A DNA stretch of 64,000 bases from Pasteurella atlantica (GCF_963693435.1 NZ_OY856306.1:868001-932000), one strand, 5' to 3'. Positions 34,180 to 44,236 are shown, numbered from the stretch's first letter. Numbers and translations are program-made. Notes: a model not told the origin generated them from the sequence alone.

Positions 34180-37100
34180 CTAAAACTCCCTAATCAAATT
34201 CAAAATCCTTTTATCTGAAATCGGATACGGCGTACCTAACTGTTGGGCGAATAAACTCACTCTTAACTCCTCAATCATATAGCGAATTTCTAAAATTTCA
34301 TTAGGAATGGCTTTTGATTTTGGTAACTTAGCAAGTAATTGTTGATAAGCATTTTGTACCTGTTCGACACGTAACATTTTGGCACGATCTTGGTTTGGAT
34401 CGATACCAAGTTTGTCTAAACGCTTCTCTATAGCGGTAAGATAACGTTGTAAATTTGCAAGTTTGGTATACCCCATTTCCGTGACAAAATTTGGGTAAAT
34501 TAAGTGGTTGATTTGGTTTTTAATGTCCGACATTGCAAACGCCATTGTGAAATCTAACTTACCTTTTAAGCGTTTGTTTAAATCAAAGGTTAAGGTTAAG
34601 ATTTTTTCGACTTGTTGGGCAATATCTACCGTCATTTCATTGAGATTTTCACGAATATACGCTTTGAGTTTATCAAAATCATCTTCATTCCACACAAATC
34701 CGCCAAAGTCTTCGATTAATTTATCCACTGCACAGGCAATACAATCATCAATTAAACTTAATACATTACCAAAAGGCGTGAAATACAAACCAAGTTTAGC
34801 TTTATTTGGTAGTTTTTCGTGTAAATATTTAATTGGGGAAGGTACGTTTAACAACAGTAAGCGGCGTAAACCTTGTTGCATTGCAACTTGTTGCTCGTAT
34901 TCTGTTTCAAACAATTTAATCCCTACCGCATCTTTTTCATCAACAATAGCTGGATAGGCTTTGACGGTAAAATCTCGTTTCTTTTGCTCATAAAATTGTG
35001 GAAGTTGATCAAAATTCCAAATATGAATGCCACTTTGTTCAATACGATCATCCGCCACTGCAGAAAGGCTGCGTTGTACTTTATCTTTTAGCATAAATTT
35101 TAATTCATCTAAATTCATACTTTCGGCAATTTTTTTCCCTTTATCATTAATTACTCTAAAGGTTATTTTTAAGTGAGCAGGAAGTTGCTCTAAATTCCAT
35201 AGTTCAGGATCAACACTCACGCCTGTCATTCGACGCAGTTCGTAGGTTAGACTTTCAAGCAAAGGCTTTTCAAAAGGCACGGCTTTTGCTAAAAATGCCT
35301 CCGTATAATTCGGTGCTGGCACAAAGTTACGGCGAGTGGCTTTTGGTAGCGATTTAATGAGAGAAATCACAAGCTCACGGCGTAATCCCGGAATTTGCCA
35401 ATCAAATCCTTGTGGTTCAATTTGGTTTAATAGTGGTAGAGGAATATGAACTGTCACACCATCTGCTTCTTTACCTATCTCAAATTGATAGCTTAATTTT
35501 AATTTGAGATTGCCTTGATGCCAAAAGTTAGGAAAATCTAATTCACTAACATTATTGGCATTTTCGTTGATCAAAAAGGACTTTTCAAAATTCAGCAATT
35601 CAGGATCTTTTTTGCTGGCTTTTTTCCACCACGTATCAAAATGCTTGCTCGATACCACTTCTGTGCCGATACGCTGATCATAAAATTCAAACAGGGTTTC
35701 TTCATCCACCAAAATATCACGACGACGGGTTTTGTGTTCCAAGTCTTCTACTTCTTGCACTAAGCGGGTATTTTGTTTGAAGAATTTGTAATTATTCAGC
35801 CATTCGCCTTCCACCAACGCAGAACGAATAAAAATCTCACGGCTAACAACAGGATCAATACCGCCAAAATTGACATTACGTTTTGCCACAATCGGCAATC
35901 CATAAAGGGTGACTTTTTCAGCGGCAATTACTGCCCCTTTGGATTTTTCCCAATGGGGTTCGCTGTAATTGGATTTGATAAGGTGCAAGGCTAACGGCTC
36001 AATCCATTCTGGCTCGATTTTTGCGACCATTCGCCCCCATAATTTTGAGGTTTCTACCAATTCCGACGCCATAATCCATTTTGGTTGCTTTTTGAATAGC
36101 GAGGAGCTTGGAAAGATTGAAAAATGGGAATTTCTCGCCCCCAAATAAGTCATTTTTTCAGGCTCTTTCATACCGATATGGGACAATAAACCTGTCAATA
36201 AAGCGGTGTGAATTTGTACATAATTTGCAGGTTCGCTGTTGATCGGCATTTTTAATTCACGCACCGTTAAACGCAGTTGATGATAAATATCCTGCCATTC
36301 ACGGACACGCAAATAGTTCAAATAATCCTGACGACATAAGCGTCTAAATTTATTTTGAGTTAATTCCTTCTGATTTTTACGGATAAAATGCCACAGGTTC
36401 ACAAAAGAGAGAAAATCCGATTCTTTATCGGCAAAACGGCGATGTTTATCGTCTGCCGATTGCTGTTTCTCTTGTGGACGCTCTCTTGGATCTTGGATCG
36501 ATAAGGCAGAAACGATCATCATCACTTCGTGTAACGATCCATTTTGACTTGCCGCAATAGCCATTCTTGCCAAGCGTGGATCGATAGGTAACTGAGCGAG
36601 CTGACGACCGATAGGTGTAAGTTCACGTTTTTGTCCATACTTAGTTTTACGATAATGGAATGCTTGTAATTCTTCTAATAGCTTAATTCCGTCTTGGATA
36701 TTACGAGAATCGGGTGGATCAACAAAAGGAAATGCCCCAATATCATCTAAACCAAGCGAAGTCATTTGCAAAATAACCGCCGCTAAGTTAGTGCGTAAAA
36801 TTTCAGGATCGGTAAATTCAGGACGAGAATTGAAATCGTCTTCGGAGTATAAACGGATACAAATCCCGTCACTAATACGCCCACAACGTCCTTTACGCTG
36901 ATTGGCGGACGCTTGTGAAATCGGCTCAATCGGTAAGCGTTGCACTTTGGTGCGATAGCTATAACGAGAAATGCGAGCCGTTCCCGTATCAATCACATAT
37001 TTGATATTCGGAATGGTTAAGGACGTTTCCGCCACATTGGTTGCTAAAATAATGCGGTTTAAATTACTTGGGTGAAAAATACGTTGCTGTTCGCTAGACG

Positions 37101-38133
37101 ATAACCGTGCGTAAAGGGGCAAAATTTCAGTTAAGTGCAAATTCTGTTTTTCAAGTGCGTCAGCGGTATCACGAATTTCTCGTTCGCCATTCATAAAGAT
37201 CAAAATATCGCCACGTCCTTCGGCTTGCAGTTCATCAACCGCATTCAAAATACCTTGTAGCTGGTCTTGATCCTCTTCTTCCAACACAGGACGATAACGC
37301 ACTTCCACAGGATAAGTTCTACCTGACACCTCAATAATCGGTGCATTGTTAAAGTGCTTTGAAAAACGCTCAACGTCAATGGTCGCAGAGGTAATAATCA
37401 CTTTTAAATCAGGACGTTTTTTTAGAATTTGTTTTAAATAACCTAAAATAAAATCATTATTCAGACTACGTTCGTGGGCTTCATCGATGATTAAAGTATC
37501 GTACTGATTAAGGTAACGATCCGTTTGAATTTCCGCAAGCAGAATACCGTCCGTCATCAATTTAATCAGGGAATTATCGCTTACTTGATCGTTAAAACGC
37601 ACTTTATAACCAACAATATCGCCTAATTCTGTTTCTAACTCTTCGGCAACACGATTTGCCACCGAGCGTGCTGCAATTCGGCGAGGCTGAGTATGACCGA
37701 TTAACCCTTTGACCCCACGTCCTAATTCCAAACACATTTTTGGTAGCTGAGTTGTTTTTCCTGAACCGGTTTCTCCTGCGATAACCACGACTTGATTTTC
37801 TTGAATGGTTTTTAGGATTTCATCACGGCGACTACTGACAGGTAAACTAGGGTAGGAAATTTTTAAATTTTGTAATAATGATTTTTTATGACTAAAAAAA
37901 GCCTGTGCTGTAGAAATTGCATTTTTTATCTCAGAAGTGACCGCTTGTTTTGCGTCTTCTTTATGGATATTAGCTAAACCACGAATACGACCACTTAAAC
38001 GACGACTGTCACTAATCGTCATTTTTTGTAACTCTTTCATTAACGCTTTTTGTTCATCACTAAGCGGTCGGATTTTTTTGTTTTTTTGCAAATGGCTTTG
38101 TTGTAAATGACTTTGTTGTAAATTTTTTTTCAT
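34180..38133 (-). CDS. hrpA: ATP-dependent RNA helicase HrpA
   Basis: At 1317 residues this is the normal full length of bacterial HrpA, a DEAH-box (DExH) helicase implicated in mRNA processing and stalled-ribosome rescue. Visible motifs are Walker A GETGSGKTTQLPK near residue 120, DEAH in LIIDEAHERSLNND, SAT in IITSATID, then TNVAETSLTIPNIKYVIDTG and QRKGRCGRISDGICIRLYSE (motif VI), followed by the HA2 and OB regions and the long HrpA-specific C-terminal part. The N-terminus has a short repeated QQSHLQ stretch. It lies downstream of, but is separate from, the adhesin promoter region. Confidence 0.96.
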   Translation of the reverse strand: MKKNLQQSHLQQSHLQKNKKIRPLSDEQKALMKELQKMTISDSRRLSGRIRGLANIHKEDAKQAVTSEIKNAISTAQAFFSHKKSLLQNLKISYPSLPVSSRRDEILKTIQENQVVVIAGETGSGKTTQLPKMCLELGRGVKGLIGHTQPRRIAARSVANRVAEELETELGDIVGYKVRFNDQVSDNSLIKLMTDGILLAEIQTDRYLNQYDTLIIDEAHERSLNNDFILGYLKQILKKRPDLKVIITSATIDVERFSKHFNNAPIIEVSGRTYPVEVRYRPVLEEEDQDQLQGILNAVDELQAEGRGDILIFMNGEREIRDTADALEKQNLHLTEILPLYARLSSSEQQRIFHPSNLNRIILATNVAETSLTIPNIKYVIDTGTARISRYSYRTKVQRLPIEPISQASANQRKGRCGRISDGICIRLYSEDDFNSRPEFTDPEILRTNLAAVILQMTSLGLDDIGAFPFVDPPDSRNIQDGIKLLEELQAFHYRKTKYGQKRELTPIGRQLAQLPIDPRLARMAIAASQNGSLHEVMMIVSALSIQDPRERPQEKQQSADDKHRRFADKESDFLSFVNLWHFIRKNQKELTQNKFRRLCRQDYLNYLRVREWQDIYHQLRLTVRELKMPINSEPANYVQIHTALLTGLLSHIGMKEPEKMTYLGARNSHFSIFPSSSLFKKQPKWIMASELVETSKLWGRMVAKIEPEWIEPLALHLIKSNYSEPHWEKSKGAVIAAEKVTLYGLPIVAKRNVNFGGIDPVVSREIFIRSALVEGEWLNNYKFFKQNTRLVQEVEDLEHKTRRRDILVDEETLFEFYDQRIGTEVVSSKHFDTWWKKASKKDPELLNFEKSFLINENANNVSELDFPNFWHQGNLKLKLSYQFEIGKEADGVTVHIPLPLLNQIEPQGFDWQIPGLRRELVISLIKSLPKATRRNFVPAPNYTEAFLAKAVPFEKPLLESLTYELRRMTGVSVDPELWNLEQLPAHLKITFRVINDKGKKIAESMNLDELKFMLKDKVQRSLSAVADDRIEQSGIHIWNFDQLPQFYEQKKRDFTVKAYPAIVDEKDAVGIKLFETEYEQQVAMQQGLRRLLLLNVPSPIKYLHEKLPNKAKLGLYFTPFGNVLSLIDDCIACAVDKLIEDFGGFVWNEDDFDKLKAYIRENLNEMTVDIAQQVEKILTLTFDLNKRLKGKLDFTMAFAMSDIKNQINHLIYPNFVTEMGYTKLANLQRYLTAIEKRLDKLGIDPNQDRAKMLRVEQVQNAYQQLLAKLPKSKAIPNEILEIRYMIEELRVSLFAQQLGTPYPISDKRILNLIREF

Positions 38134-38256
38134 AATAAATTAAAGTAGTTTTTCCATTATCGTTTCTACAATTTCTTTGTGATATATAATTATATCTTTT
38201 TTATCTGAATTTTTGGATGGCGCATTTTAGCCATTCATCGCTATTTCTAAATAGTA

Positions 38257-38276
38257 AGGACACCAAAAGGTGCCCT
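38257..38276 (-). terminator. Possible terminator of the permease gene
   Basis: A short hairpin (GGCACC / GGTGTCC with a TTTT loop on the minus strand) lies just behind the permease stop codon and is followed by a weak T-rich tract. Confidence 0.4.
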
Positions 38277-38285
38277 GTTACATAC

Positions 38286-39419
38286 CTATTTCTTCAAATA
38301 TTTTCTAAAATATAATACGTAAGCCATTAATATTAATAAGATCAATCCACAGACAATTGAAAGAGGAGATGCTGCCATACTATGCGCTTGAATCATTTGA
38401 TTTTTTAAACCTATATGAAAGAAATTGGCTAAATAATCAGTAATCCAACCGAAAACAAAACTTATCAAAATCAAACAGCTTAAATAAATAACTAATATTT
38501 TTTTACCTAATTCTTGTTTAACAATGGCTAAGGTCGCCACATTCGTTGCGGGACCTGCAAGTAAAAAGACTAAAATTGCACCTGGTGAAACTCCTGCAAA
38601 GAGTAGTCCCACTGCTAAAGGTGTACTAGAGGTTGCACAAATATACATTGGCACACCCATTAATGCCATAATCAAATAAGCATAAGAACTTGCTCCCCAA
38701 GTTTCTAAAAATTCAGAAGGTATCCAAGTAATAATAGCTGCAGAAATAATTAATCCTATTAATAACCACATTGCAGTATCATTAACCAAGTCAATTAAAC
38801 TAAATTGAAACCAACGGTACACTTTTTTAGAAAAAGAGAGGGCGTCTTGAGGTTCTTGTTTAGAAGAACAACAACTTTTCTTTGGTTGCTCCACTTGTTG
38901 AGAAGCACAACAATGTGTTTTAGGTTCTTCTTTAGTGCTACAACATTGTTTATTATGATGAGAATGCTTAAGGGGATGAGACTCCGTTTCTTTACTATCA
39001 ATCTCTTTTTTTTCAAAAAACATAACGGTTAAGCCCGTTATAATTGCTGTTGTCACTGCAGCAATTGGGCGAATTACCGCCATAAAAGGACCTAATAATG
39101 CATAAGTAACGGCAATAGAATCTACACCAGTTTCAGGGCTAGCAATCAAAAATGAAGTTGTTGCCGCTTTAGAGGCACCAGAGCGACGAATACCTAATGC
39201 AACAGGAATAACACTACAGGAGCAGAGAGGAATAGGTGCACCAATTAATGCGCCTTTAACAACCGAAATCACATTTTTCCCTCCTAAATGTTTATGTAGA
39301 AAATTAGGTGGAAGTGCAAATTTTATTAGTCCAGACATTAGAAATCCAAACAAAAGCCAAGGAGCTGATTCAAATAAAAGCATAAAGAAATTTTGAATAA
39401 AAAGGGTTAGGTTATTCAT
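38286..39419 (-). CDS. Metal-linked permease (DUF318/SO_0444-like family)
   Basis: The protein has 377 residues from the ATG at 39419, which has AAGGA as ribosome binding site; an in-frame ATG at 39458 would overlap arsR. About eight hydrophobic segments are seen. The conserved GAPIPLCSCSVIPVALGIRR and SPETGVDSIAVTYALLGP of this permease family lie in the N-terminal half, and TSSTPLAVGLLFAGVSPGAI with GPATNVATLAIVK in the C-terminal half. The central cytoplasmic loop is rich in His and Cys (HSHHNKQCC, HCCASQQ, SCCSSKQ), suggesting metal binding. It is downstream of an ArsR-type regulator, so metal or metalloid efflux is likely. The substrate is not known. Confidence 0.82.
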   Translation of the reverse strand: MNNLTLFIQNFFMLLFESAPWLLFGFLMSGLIKFALPPNFLHKHLGGKNVISVVKGALIGAPIPLCSCSVIPVALGIRRSGASKAATTSFLIASPETGVDSIAVTYALLGPFMAVIRPIAAVTTAIITGLTVMFFEKKEIDSKETESHPLKHSHHNKQCCSTKEEPKTHCCASQQVEQPKKSCCSSKQEPQDALSFSKKVYRWFQFSLIDLVNDTAMWLLIGLIISAAIITWIPSEFLETWGASSYAYLIMALMGVPMYICATSSTPLAVGLLFAGVSPGAILVFLLAGPATNVATLAIVKQELGKKILVIYLSCLILISFVFGWITDYLANFFHIGLKNQMIQAHSMAASPLSIVCGLILLILMAYVLYFRKYLKK

Positions 39420-39429
39420 AGTCGTATCC

Positions 39430-39771
39430 TTAATAAGGTGTTGGGTGAGAACACTCATTTGTATGAGCTAGCATATTATCTAGCAATTGTGCAACGTGAT
39501 GATCTGCTAATGAGTAAAAAATATATTTTTCTTCTCGTCTTTTTTTAACGAGATTAGATTCAAATAAAATTTTTAGTCGTGCAGAAATTGTGCCAATCTT
39601 AGAGTTTTCTAATTCTGCTAACTCATTTACGCAGCATTCTTTTTGTTGTAAATGCAGTAATAGTTGAAGGCGAGCAGGGTCACCTAAGGCATTAAACATT
39701 TTAGCGGCTTGCTCTAGTGATATTGAATTTAAAAGAGAAGATGGCATAGTTTTATTCACTTTTAACCTCAT
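39430..39771 (-). CDS. ArsR/SmtB-family metalloregulator
   Basis: This 113-residue winged-helix repressor has AAKMFNALGDPARLQLLLHL, the Cys pair in KECCVNELAEL, KIGTISARLKILFESNLVKK and the wing EEKYIFYSLADHH. ArsR proteins release DNA when metal or metalloid binds. The start is uncertain: ATG at 39771 lacks a Shine-Dalgarno, while a GTG at 39759 has GAGG six bases upstream. It is transcribed with the permease downstream. A strong promoter with an overlapping palindrome precedes it, and that region is duplicated about 835 bp away. Confidence 0.88.
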   Translation of the reverse strand: MRLKVNKTMPSSLLNSISLEQAAKMFNALGDPARLQLLLHLQQKECCVNELAELENSKIGTISARLKILFESNLVKKRREEKYIFYSLADHHVAQLLDNMLAHTNECSHPTPY

Positions 39772-39786
39772 TGTTTTAAATAATCA

Positions 39787-39828
39787 ATCATTCTTCCAAA
39801 TGATAGAATGTTAATTAAATAAAGTCAA
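39787..39828 (-). promoter_or_regulatory. arsR promoter and operator
   Basis: On the minus strand TTGACT (39823-39828) and TATCAT (39800-39805) are spaced by 17 bp. The inverted repeat ATCATT-N6-AATGAT (39787-39804) overlaps the -10 and is a likely ArsR operator. Confidence 0.65.
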
Positions 39829-39917
39829 TAATAATATTTATAAATTGAGGGATAATTACTGGAAAACTGTAAATTTTTATCTATTGATTTTTAGAAATTA
39901 ACAGTATTCCCCCCTCC

Positions 39918-40430
39918 CTAACCCTCCCCCGCGAAGCGGAGGAGGGAATTTGGATTTTTATACAAATGAAGGTGAGCATTTCTTCCTATGCACAAAAAAA
40001 TTCCTCCCCCGCGAAGCGGAGGAGGGAATTTGGATTTTTATACAAATGAAGGTGAACATTTCTTACTATGCACAAAAAAATTCCTCCCCCGCGAAGCGGA
40101 GGAGGGAATTTGGATTTTTATACAAATGAAGGTGAACATTTCTTCCTATGCACAAAAAAATTCCTCCCCCGCGAAGCGGAGGAGGGAATTTGGATTTTTA
40201 TACAAATGAAGGTGAGCATTTCTTCCTATGTACAAAAAAATTCCTCCCCCGCGAAGCGGAGGAGGGAATTTGGATTTTTATACAAATGAAGGTGAACATT
40301 TCTTCCTATGCACAAAAAAATTCCTCCCTCCGCGAAGCAGAGGAGGGAATTGGATTTTTATACAAATGAAGGTGAGCATTTCTTCCTATGCACAAAAAAA
40401 TTCCTCCCTCCGCTTGCGGGGGGAGGTTAG
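39918..40430. repeat. Array of 80-bp tandem repeats, block A
   Basis: Six units with an exact 80-bp period each begin with a hairpin-forming CCTCCCCCGCGAAGCGGAGG core, followed by GAATTTGGATTTTTATACAA and a short spacer ending in a run of A. The block ends with the inverted form CTCCGCTTGCGGGGGGAGG. Open frames across it are artefacts of the period. Confidence 0.85.
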
Positions 40431-40524
40431 GAGGGGGGCTTAAGTATGCTTTTGCTTAGGAATAACTAAGGCAAGCCCCTCAAAGTTTTATAGGTTTAAA
40501 GGGCTTTTAAATATAACGAAAAAA

Positions 40525-40594
40525 CTAGTAACTAAGTTTTCTAACCAATTGAATTACTTCATTAATTTGATTATCAGAGAGTTTTCCATCGAAT
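40525..40594 (-). pseudogene. Duplicated 3' fragment of ytfJ
   Basis: The last 70 bp of ytfJ, encoding the end LSDNQINEVIQLVRKLSY and the stop, are repeated here without the rest of the gene. The fragment is fused at 40594 to the second copy of the arsR upstream region. Confidence 0.8.
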
Positions 40595-40751
40595 TTAACC
40601 CCATTGTTATTAAATAATCAATCATTCTTTCAAGTGATAGAATGTTAATTAAATAAAGTCAATAATAATATTTATAAATTGAGGGATAATTACTGGAAAA
40701 CTGTAAATTTTTATCTATTGATTTTTAGAAATTAACAGTATTCCCCCCTCC

Positions 40752-41265
40752 CTAACCCTCCCCCGCGAAGCGGAGGAGGGAATTTGGATTTTTATACAAA
40801 TGAAGGTGAACATTTCTTCCTATGCACAAAAAAATTCCTCCCTCCGCGAAGCAGAGGAGGGAATTTGGATTTTTATACAAATGAAGGTGAGCATTTCTTC
40901 CTATGCACAAAAAAATTCCTCCCCCGCGAAGCAGCGGAGGGAATTTGGATTTTTATACAAATGAAGGTGAGCATTTCTTCCTATGTACAAAAAATTCCCT
41001 CCCCCGCGAAGCGGAGGAGGGAATTTGGATTTTTATACAAATGAAGGTGAGCATTTCTTCCTATGCACAAAAAAATTCCTCCCCCGCGAAGCAGCGGAGG
41101 GAATTTGGATTTTTATACAAATGAAGGTGAGCATTTCTTCCTATGCACAAAAAAATTCCTCCCCCGCGAAGCGGAGGAGGGAATTTGGATTTTTATACAA
41201 ATGAAGGTGAGCATTTCTTCCTATGTACAAAAAAATTCCTCCCTCCGCTTGCGGGGGGAGGTTAG
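40752..41265. repeat. Array of 80-bp tandem repeats, block B
   Basis: This block has the same unit and the same number of units as block A, with some base changes in the hairpin arms (for example GCGAAGCAGCGGAGG). It lies within copy B of the duplication. Confidence 0.85.
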
Positions 41266-41359
41266 GAGGGGGGCTTAAGTATGCTTTTGCTTAGGAATAA
41301 CTAAGGCAAGCCCCTCAAAGTTTTATAGGTTTAAAGGGCTTTTAAATATAACGAAAAAA

Positions 41360-41905
41360 CTAGTAACTAAGTTTTCTAACCAATTGAATTACTTCATTAA
41401 TTTGATTATCAGAGAGTTTTCCATCGAATACAAATTGAACCTTACCATTTTTATCTAGAACTGCCACAAAATTATCTTTTGGTTTTAAATTCCAAGCTTT
41501 CTTAACAGTACCATTTTGATCTAACACTACCTGACTATGTGCATTTTTTAGTTTACCTTTTTTGGCTTTACTTTTTACGAATACACCAGTACCAAAGGTT
41601 GAATCATCAACGTTAATGATAGTTGTAGTTTGATAAGTTGAACGGTTAAAGTGAGCGTTACGAATTGCTTCAATTAATGCACTATTTTTCTCTTTAGCAT
41701 CACTTCTACCAGCAAAATGATTGACTACCCTTACTTTCCCCGCTAAAGAGCGAGAGTTCCACTCTTGATAAATAATATCATTATTTTTTTTGATAAGTTC
41801 ACCATCTTCAACTACGGTAACATTCGGTAATCCTTGATTTAATTGAATATTGTGAGCCATTGTGAGTGGTGAAAAGAGAGCGAGCAAAACAAATAATTTT
41901 TTCAT
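41360..41905 (-). CDS. ytfJ: YtfJ-family periplasmic protein
   Basis: The protein has 181 residues with a Sec signal peptide (MKKLFVLLALFSPLTMA, cleavage before HN). It matches the YtfJ family, which has a thioredoxin-like fold but lacks the usual CxxC: NVTVVEDGELIKKNNDIIYQ, WNSRSLAGKVRVVNHFAGRS, then TTIINVDDSTFGTGVFVKSK and FVAVLDKNGKVQFVFDGKLS. Its biochemical role is unknown. Its 3' end is duplicated at 40525-40594. Confidence 0.85.
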   Translation of the reverse strand: MKKLFVLLALFSPLTMAHNIQLNQGLPNVTVVEDGELIKKNNDIIYQEWNSRSLAGKVRVVNHFAGRSDAKEKNSALIEAIRNAHFNRSTYQTTTIINVDDSTFGTGVFVKSKAKKGKLKNAHSQVVLDQNGTVKKAWNLKPKDNFVAVLDKNGKVQFVFDGKLSDNQINEVIQLVRKLSY

Positions 41906-42071
41906 TTTTTAACCTTTTACTATTGAATTATGAAATTAAGCACCCATTTTAGCATTAAAAGGTGTGATAGGGAGAGTGGTTTTACCTCTTGGTAGATTTT
42001 TCTCGTCTAAATGTCGATTTTGTGATATTTTAGCACCGTATTTTTTAATTTAATTTTTTAAGGAGTTTTAT

Positions 42072-42362
42072 ATGGGCGCTCAAGGTGGCACAATGCAAAT
42101 GATTTTAATGTTAGTCGTTTTTGGTGGGATTTTCTATTTTATGGTTTATCGTCCACAAGCCAAACGTCAAAAAGAACAAAAAGCACTTTTAGATAGTCTT
42201 TCAAAAGGCGATGAAGTGTTAATTAGTGGTGGTTTGATGGGCAAAATTACTAAAGTTGCTGATGAAAATATCGTTATGGCATTAAATGAGACAACTGAAG
42301 TAACGATTCGTCGTGATTTCGTTGTGGCAACTTTACCTAAGGGTTCAGTTAAATCACTTTAA
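42072..42362 (+). CDS. yajC: Preprotein translocase subunit YajC
   Basis: The 96-residue protein has a single N-terminal membrane helix (MILMLVVFGGIFYFMVYRPQ) followed by the conserved KRQKEQKALLDSLSKGDEVL and GGLMGKITKVADENIVMALN. It is a small partner of SecDF in the inner membrane. AAGGAG precedes the start at a good distance. It is first in the yajC-secD-secF operon. Confidence 0.96.
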   Translation: MGAQGGTMQMILMLVVFGGIFYFMVYRPQAKRQKEQKALLDSLSKGDEVLISGGLMGKITKVADENIVMALNETTEVTIRRDFVVATLPKGSVKSL

Positions 42363-42391
42363 TTTTTTTCATTTTAATACAGGATTAAATT

Positions 42392-44236
42392 GTGTTAAAT
42401 CGTTTTCCTTTATGGAAGAACCTGATGGTGATCTTTATGGTCGCCATTGGTGCATTATATGCACTTCCAAATTTATATGGTGAAGATCCGTCAGTACAAA
42501 TTTCTGGTACTAGAGGACAAACCGCAACTACTGAAACACTTGCTAAAGTACAAAGTGTTTTATCTTCAATGAAAATCAATCCAAAAGGCATTAATCTTGA
42601 AAAAGGGGCAATTTTAGTTCGTCTTGAAAAAGAAAATGAACAGCTTCCAGTAAAAGAAAAAATTGCTGATGTGTTAGGGAATGATTATTCAGTCGCATTA
42701 AACTTAGCCCCTGCAACACCAAGTTGGTTAGCCGATATTGGCGGAAAGCCAATGCGAAGAGGGTTAGATTTATTAGGTGGTGTTCGCTTCTTAATGGAAG
42801 TAGATATGAACACCAGCTTAGCAAAACAACAAGAAATGTTGCAAGACAGCTTGCGTACCGAATTGCGTAAAGAAAAATTAAAATATAAAGCGGTCAGAAA
42901 ATTAGAAGATTTTGCAACAGAGATTGTCTTTGTGGATTCCGATACCGCAGATAAAGCATTCCGCTTTATTCGTGATTATCATAATAACTTAGATTTAACC
43001 TATGCTTCTTCTAATGTGTTGTTATTAAAACCATCAGCAGCAGGGTTAGCAGATTCTCGTAGTGCAGCAATTGAACAAAACTTATCAATTTTACGTAAAC
43101 GTGTTGAAGAATTAGGGGTGTCAGAACCAACAATTCAGCGACAAGGTGCAGATCGTATTGTGGTTGAATTACCAGGGGTTCAAGATACTGCTCGAGCAAA
43201 AGAAATTTTAGGTGCAACAGCAACGTTAGAATTTCGTTTAGTGAATACAGAAGCCAATCAAGCCTTAGTTTCTCAAGGAATTATTCCTGCCAATTCTGAG
43301 CTGAAAATAGATAAAAATAATCGTCCAGTACTACTTTATCGTAAAGCTGAAGTGGGAGGGGAGCATATTATTGATGCTACGGCTGGAAAAGATGACAGAG
43401 GGTTACCACAAGTTAGTATCAAACTAGATAGTGAAGGTGGTAATTTAATGGCAGAAACCACTAAACGAGCATTAAAAAAACCAATGGCAACTCTTTACCG
43501 TGAATACAAAGATTCAGGGAAAAAAGATGCGAATGGTAAAGTGATTTTGGATAAGCACGAAGAAGTGATTAATGTAGCAACCATTCAAGGACGTTTTGGT
43601 AGTCAATTCCAAATTACAGGGATTGACTCTTCAGCAGAAGCGCAAAACTTAGCCGTATTATTACGTTCAGGGGCATTAATTGCACCAATTGTGATCGTGC
43701 AAGAGCGTACTATTGGTGCATCTTTGGGGGCTGATAATGTGGCACAAGGTATGAATGCTGCGTTACTTGGTTTAGCATTAACCGTCTTTTTCTGCTTAGT
43801 GTATTACAAAATATTTGGTTTATTTGCAACTGCAGCTTTATTAGCAAATATGGTATTAACAATCGGTTTAATGTCATTAATTGGTGCAACCTTAACAATG
43901 CCGGGTATTGCAGGGATTGTGCTTTCTGTTGGTATGTCTGTTGATGCTAACGTATTGATTTATGAGCGTATTAAAGAAGAAATTCGTAATGGTCGTTCAA
44001 TTCAACACGCAATCCACGAGGGCTATAGCGGTGCGTTTTCCAGTATTTTTGACTCAAACTTAACCACTATTTTAACTGCTGTTATTCTTTATGCAGTAGG
44101 AACAGGTCCAATTAAAGGTTTTGCAATCACGCTTTCGTTAGGGGTGATGATCTCAATGTTTACTGCAATTATTGGAACTCGTATGCTAGTTAACTGGCGA
44201 TATGGTGGTAAACGAGTGAGTAAATTGTGGATTTAA
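42392..44236 (+). CDS. secD: Protein translocase subunit SecD
   Basis: The 614-residue protein starts at GTG (MLNRFPLWKNLMVIFMVAIG), the usual SecD N-terminus. The first membrane helix and large periplasmic P1 region (MRRGLDLLGGVRFLMEVDMN) are followed by the C-terminal RND-type helices with GIAGIVLSVGMSVDANVLIY and ERIKEEIRNGRS. With SecF it uses proton motive force to complete protein export. It ends 11 bp before the secF start codon. Confidence 0.97.
   Translation: MLNRFPLWKNLMVIFMVAIGALYALPNLYGEDPSVQISGTRGQTATTETLAKVQSVLSSMKINPKGINLEKGAILVRLEKENEQLPVKEKIADVLGNDYSVALNLAPATPSWLADIGGKPMRRGLDLLGGVRFLMEVDMNTSLAKQQEMLQDSLRTELRKEKLKYKAVRKLEDFATEIVFVDSDTADKAFRFIRDYHNNLDLTYASSNVLLLKPSAAGLADSRSAAIEQNLSILRKRVEELGVSEPTIQRQGADRIVVELPGVQDTARAKEILGATATLEFRLVNTEANQALVSQGIIPANSELKIDKNNRPVLLYRKAEVGGEHIIDATAGKDDRGLPQVSIKLDSEGGNLMAETTKRALKKPMATLYREYKDSGKKDANGKVILDKHEEVINVATIQGRFGSQFQITGIDSSAEAQNLAVLLRSGALIAPIVIVQERTIGASLGADNVAQGMNAALLGLALTVFFCLVYYKIFGLFATAALLANMVLTIGLMSLIGATLTMPGIAGIVLSVGMSVDANVLIYERIKEEIRNGRSIQHAIHEGYSGAFSSIFDSNLTTILTAVILYAVGTGPIKGFAITLSLGVMISMFTAIIGTRMLVNWRYGGKRVSKLWI

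Larger units (their letters stand above)
39763..41429. repeat. Tandem duplication of about 835 bp between arsR and ytfJ
   Basis: Copy A (about 39763-40594) and copy B (about 40595-41429) each contain, in order, the arsR upstream region with its operator, an array of six 80-bp repeats, a G-rich inverted end, the segment TTAAGTATGCTTTTGC and on, and the 3' end of ytfJ. The full ytfJ gene is joined only to copy B, and the full arsR gene only to copy A, so the event was an unequal duplication of the intergenic region. Confidence 0.85.

Noticed and set aside
39918-41265. CRISPR array
   Set aside because: The units are contiguous 80-bp near-identical repeats without unique spacers, and no cas gene is present.
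39988-41278. Series of overlapping 71-86 codon frames with the same peptide (KKIPPPRSGGGNLDFY)
   Set aside because: They arise from the 80-bp tandem repeat, are out of step with each other and have no start signals.
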